64,000 nucleotides of DNA from Platycnemis pennipes (Eukaryota; Arthropoda; Insecta; Odonata; Platycnemididae). The notes below the pieces were generated by a model. That model had not been told where the DNA came from. It saw only the letters and a program-made list of their open reading frames with translations, and searched no databases. Position 1 is the first letter of the stretch. Every line of letters begins with the position of its first letter. This document shows positions 63,521 to 64,000 of this stretch, piece after piece. The stretch covers positions 94,197,470 through 94,261,469 of the forward strand of contig OW121848.1 of NCBI GenBank assembly GCA_933228895.1, given 5' to 3'. Both the position numbers and the translations under genes were made by a program.

Positions 63521-64000
63521 TCACAGATGGAAAATTTTGAAATATTTATCCTCCCCGCTGTAAAAATAAATTGGTACTGAGTTTGAAGTCTATGCTTATC
63601 GCACGGCAGAACAGTAGTTTATGTTATCACAAAATGTAAAGCATTTTCGGTAGGAGAGGAATTTGATGACTAATGCACCGAGGCTAATTATTTACCCATT
63701 GGAAAGGTTTTTTAGTTATCTAATTATGTAATCGAACTGGTAATATATATTTTCCCTCGAAAGTTCTACGATCGATTCCAAAATTACGGGATATCTTTAA
63801 GTGCCATCTAAGTCATGATTTTGGGATTTATGGCAATGATTGCTGGGCATAAATTTTCCCGAAATAAAATATGGCCAGACTGTACCATAAACATTGAGTG
63901 TGTCATCACTGATTGGAGTTATAATTTTCTGTTCGGGCGTGTTGATCCACTGAGTGGAAACCCAAAAGGTTGGTTGGGTGTGGACCGTCCTAAGCTGTTA
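63521..64000. other. intergenic, nothing recognised
   Basis: AT-rich to the window edge, no feature supported. Confidence 0.4.

Noticed and set aside
1..64000. CRISPR arrays, prokaryotic operons, phage or integrated viral genes
   Set aside because: No regularly spaced repeats, no operon-like gene packing and no viral structural or replication proteins recognised; the RT genes are all non-LTR type.

Overview
The window looks like nuclear DNA of an arthropod, probably an insect; the species cannot be told from the sequence. The reasons are exons joined by GT-AG introns, many non-LTR retrotransposons of invertebrate type (I, LOA/R1-like, R4-like, RTE-like and CR1-like), cut-and-paste transposons (hAT, pogo) and tRNA-derived SINEs. 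There is no sign of operons, ribosome binding sites, CRISPR arrays or prokaryotic genes.

The only host gene I can support lies on the minus strand from 35994 down to at least 3016. Nine exons with compatible phases (plus one doubtful 39-base micro-exon) encode a SKICH domain followed by a long coiled coil. It matches the TAX1BP1/CALCOCO family of selective-autophagy receptors. The window seems to hold exons 1 to 9; the family's C-terminal zinc fingers were not found and would lie beyond the left edge if present.

The introns are crowded with mobile DNA. From left to right: an I-clade LINE cut by the window edge (1-1669); a 3.05 kb non-coding hAT element with a perfect 8-bp target duplication (5545-8597); hAT-like MITEs and direct repeats (9.7-12.1 kb); a pogo/Tigger-like element with TA ends (14001-17420); and a 10.8 kb nest (17890-28667). 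The nest is a long-TIR transposon whose interior holds a complete non-LTR retrotransposon with an intact 1371-residue ORF (18902-23449) and a second transposon of the same unusual family (23847-26731). A decayed R4-like LINE with a restriction-like endonuclease lies at 31.9-34.1 kb.

Upstream of the gene (36-44 kb) come a perfect 23-bp hairpin, two 5'-truncated RTE-like LINEs with target duplications, and an 0.87 kb inverted repeat that holds an exon-like ORF. From about 44 kb to the right end the composition changes: GC-rich, strongly purine/pyrimidine-biased blocks alternate with AT-rich DNA carrying SINEs and LINE tails. I could not support a protein-coding gene there.

The most novel material is the pair of nested long-TIR transposons that share a 12-bp terminus, 4-bp target duplications and a recognisable but unclassified transposase. 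The complete, apparently young LINE inside the nest comes next.
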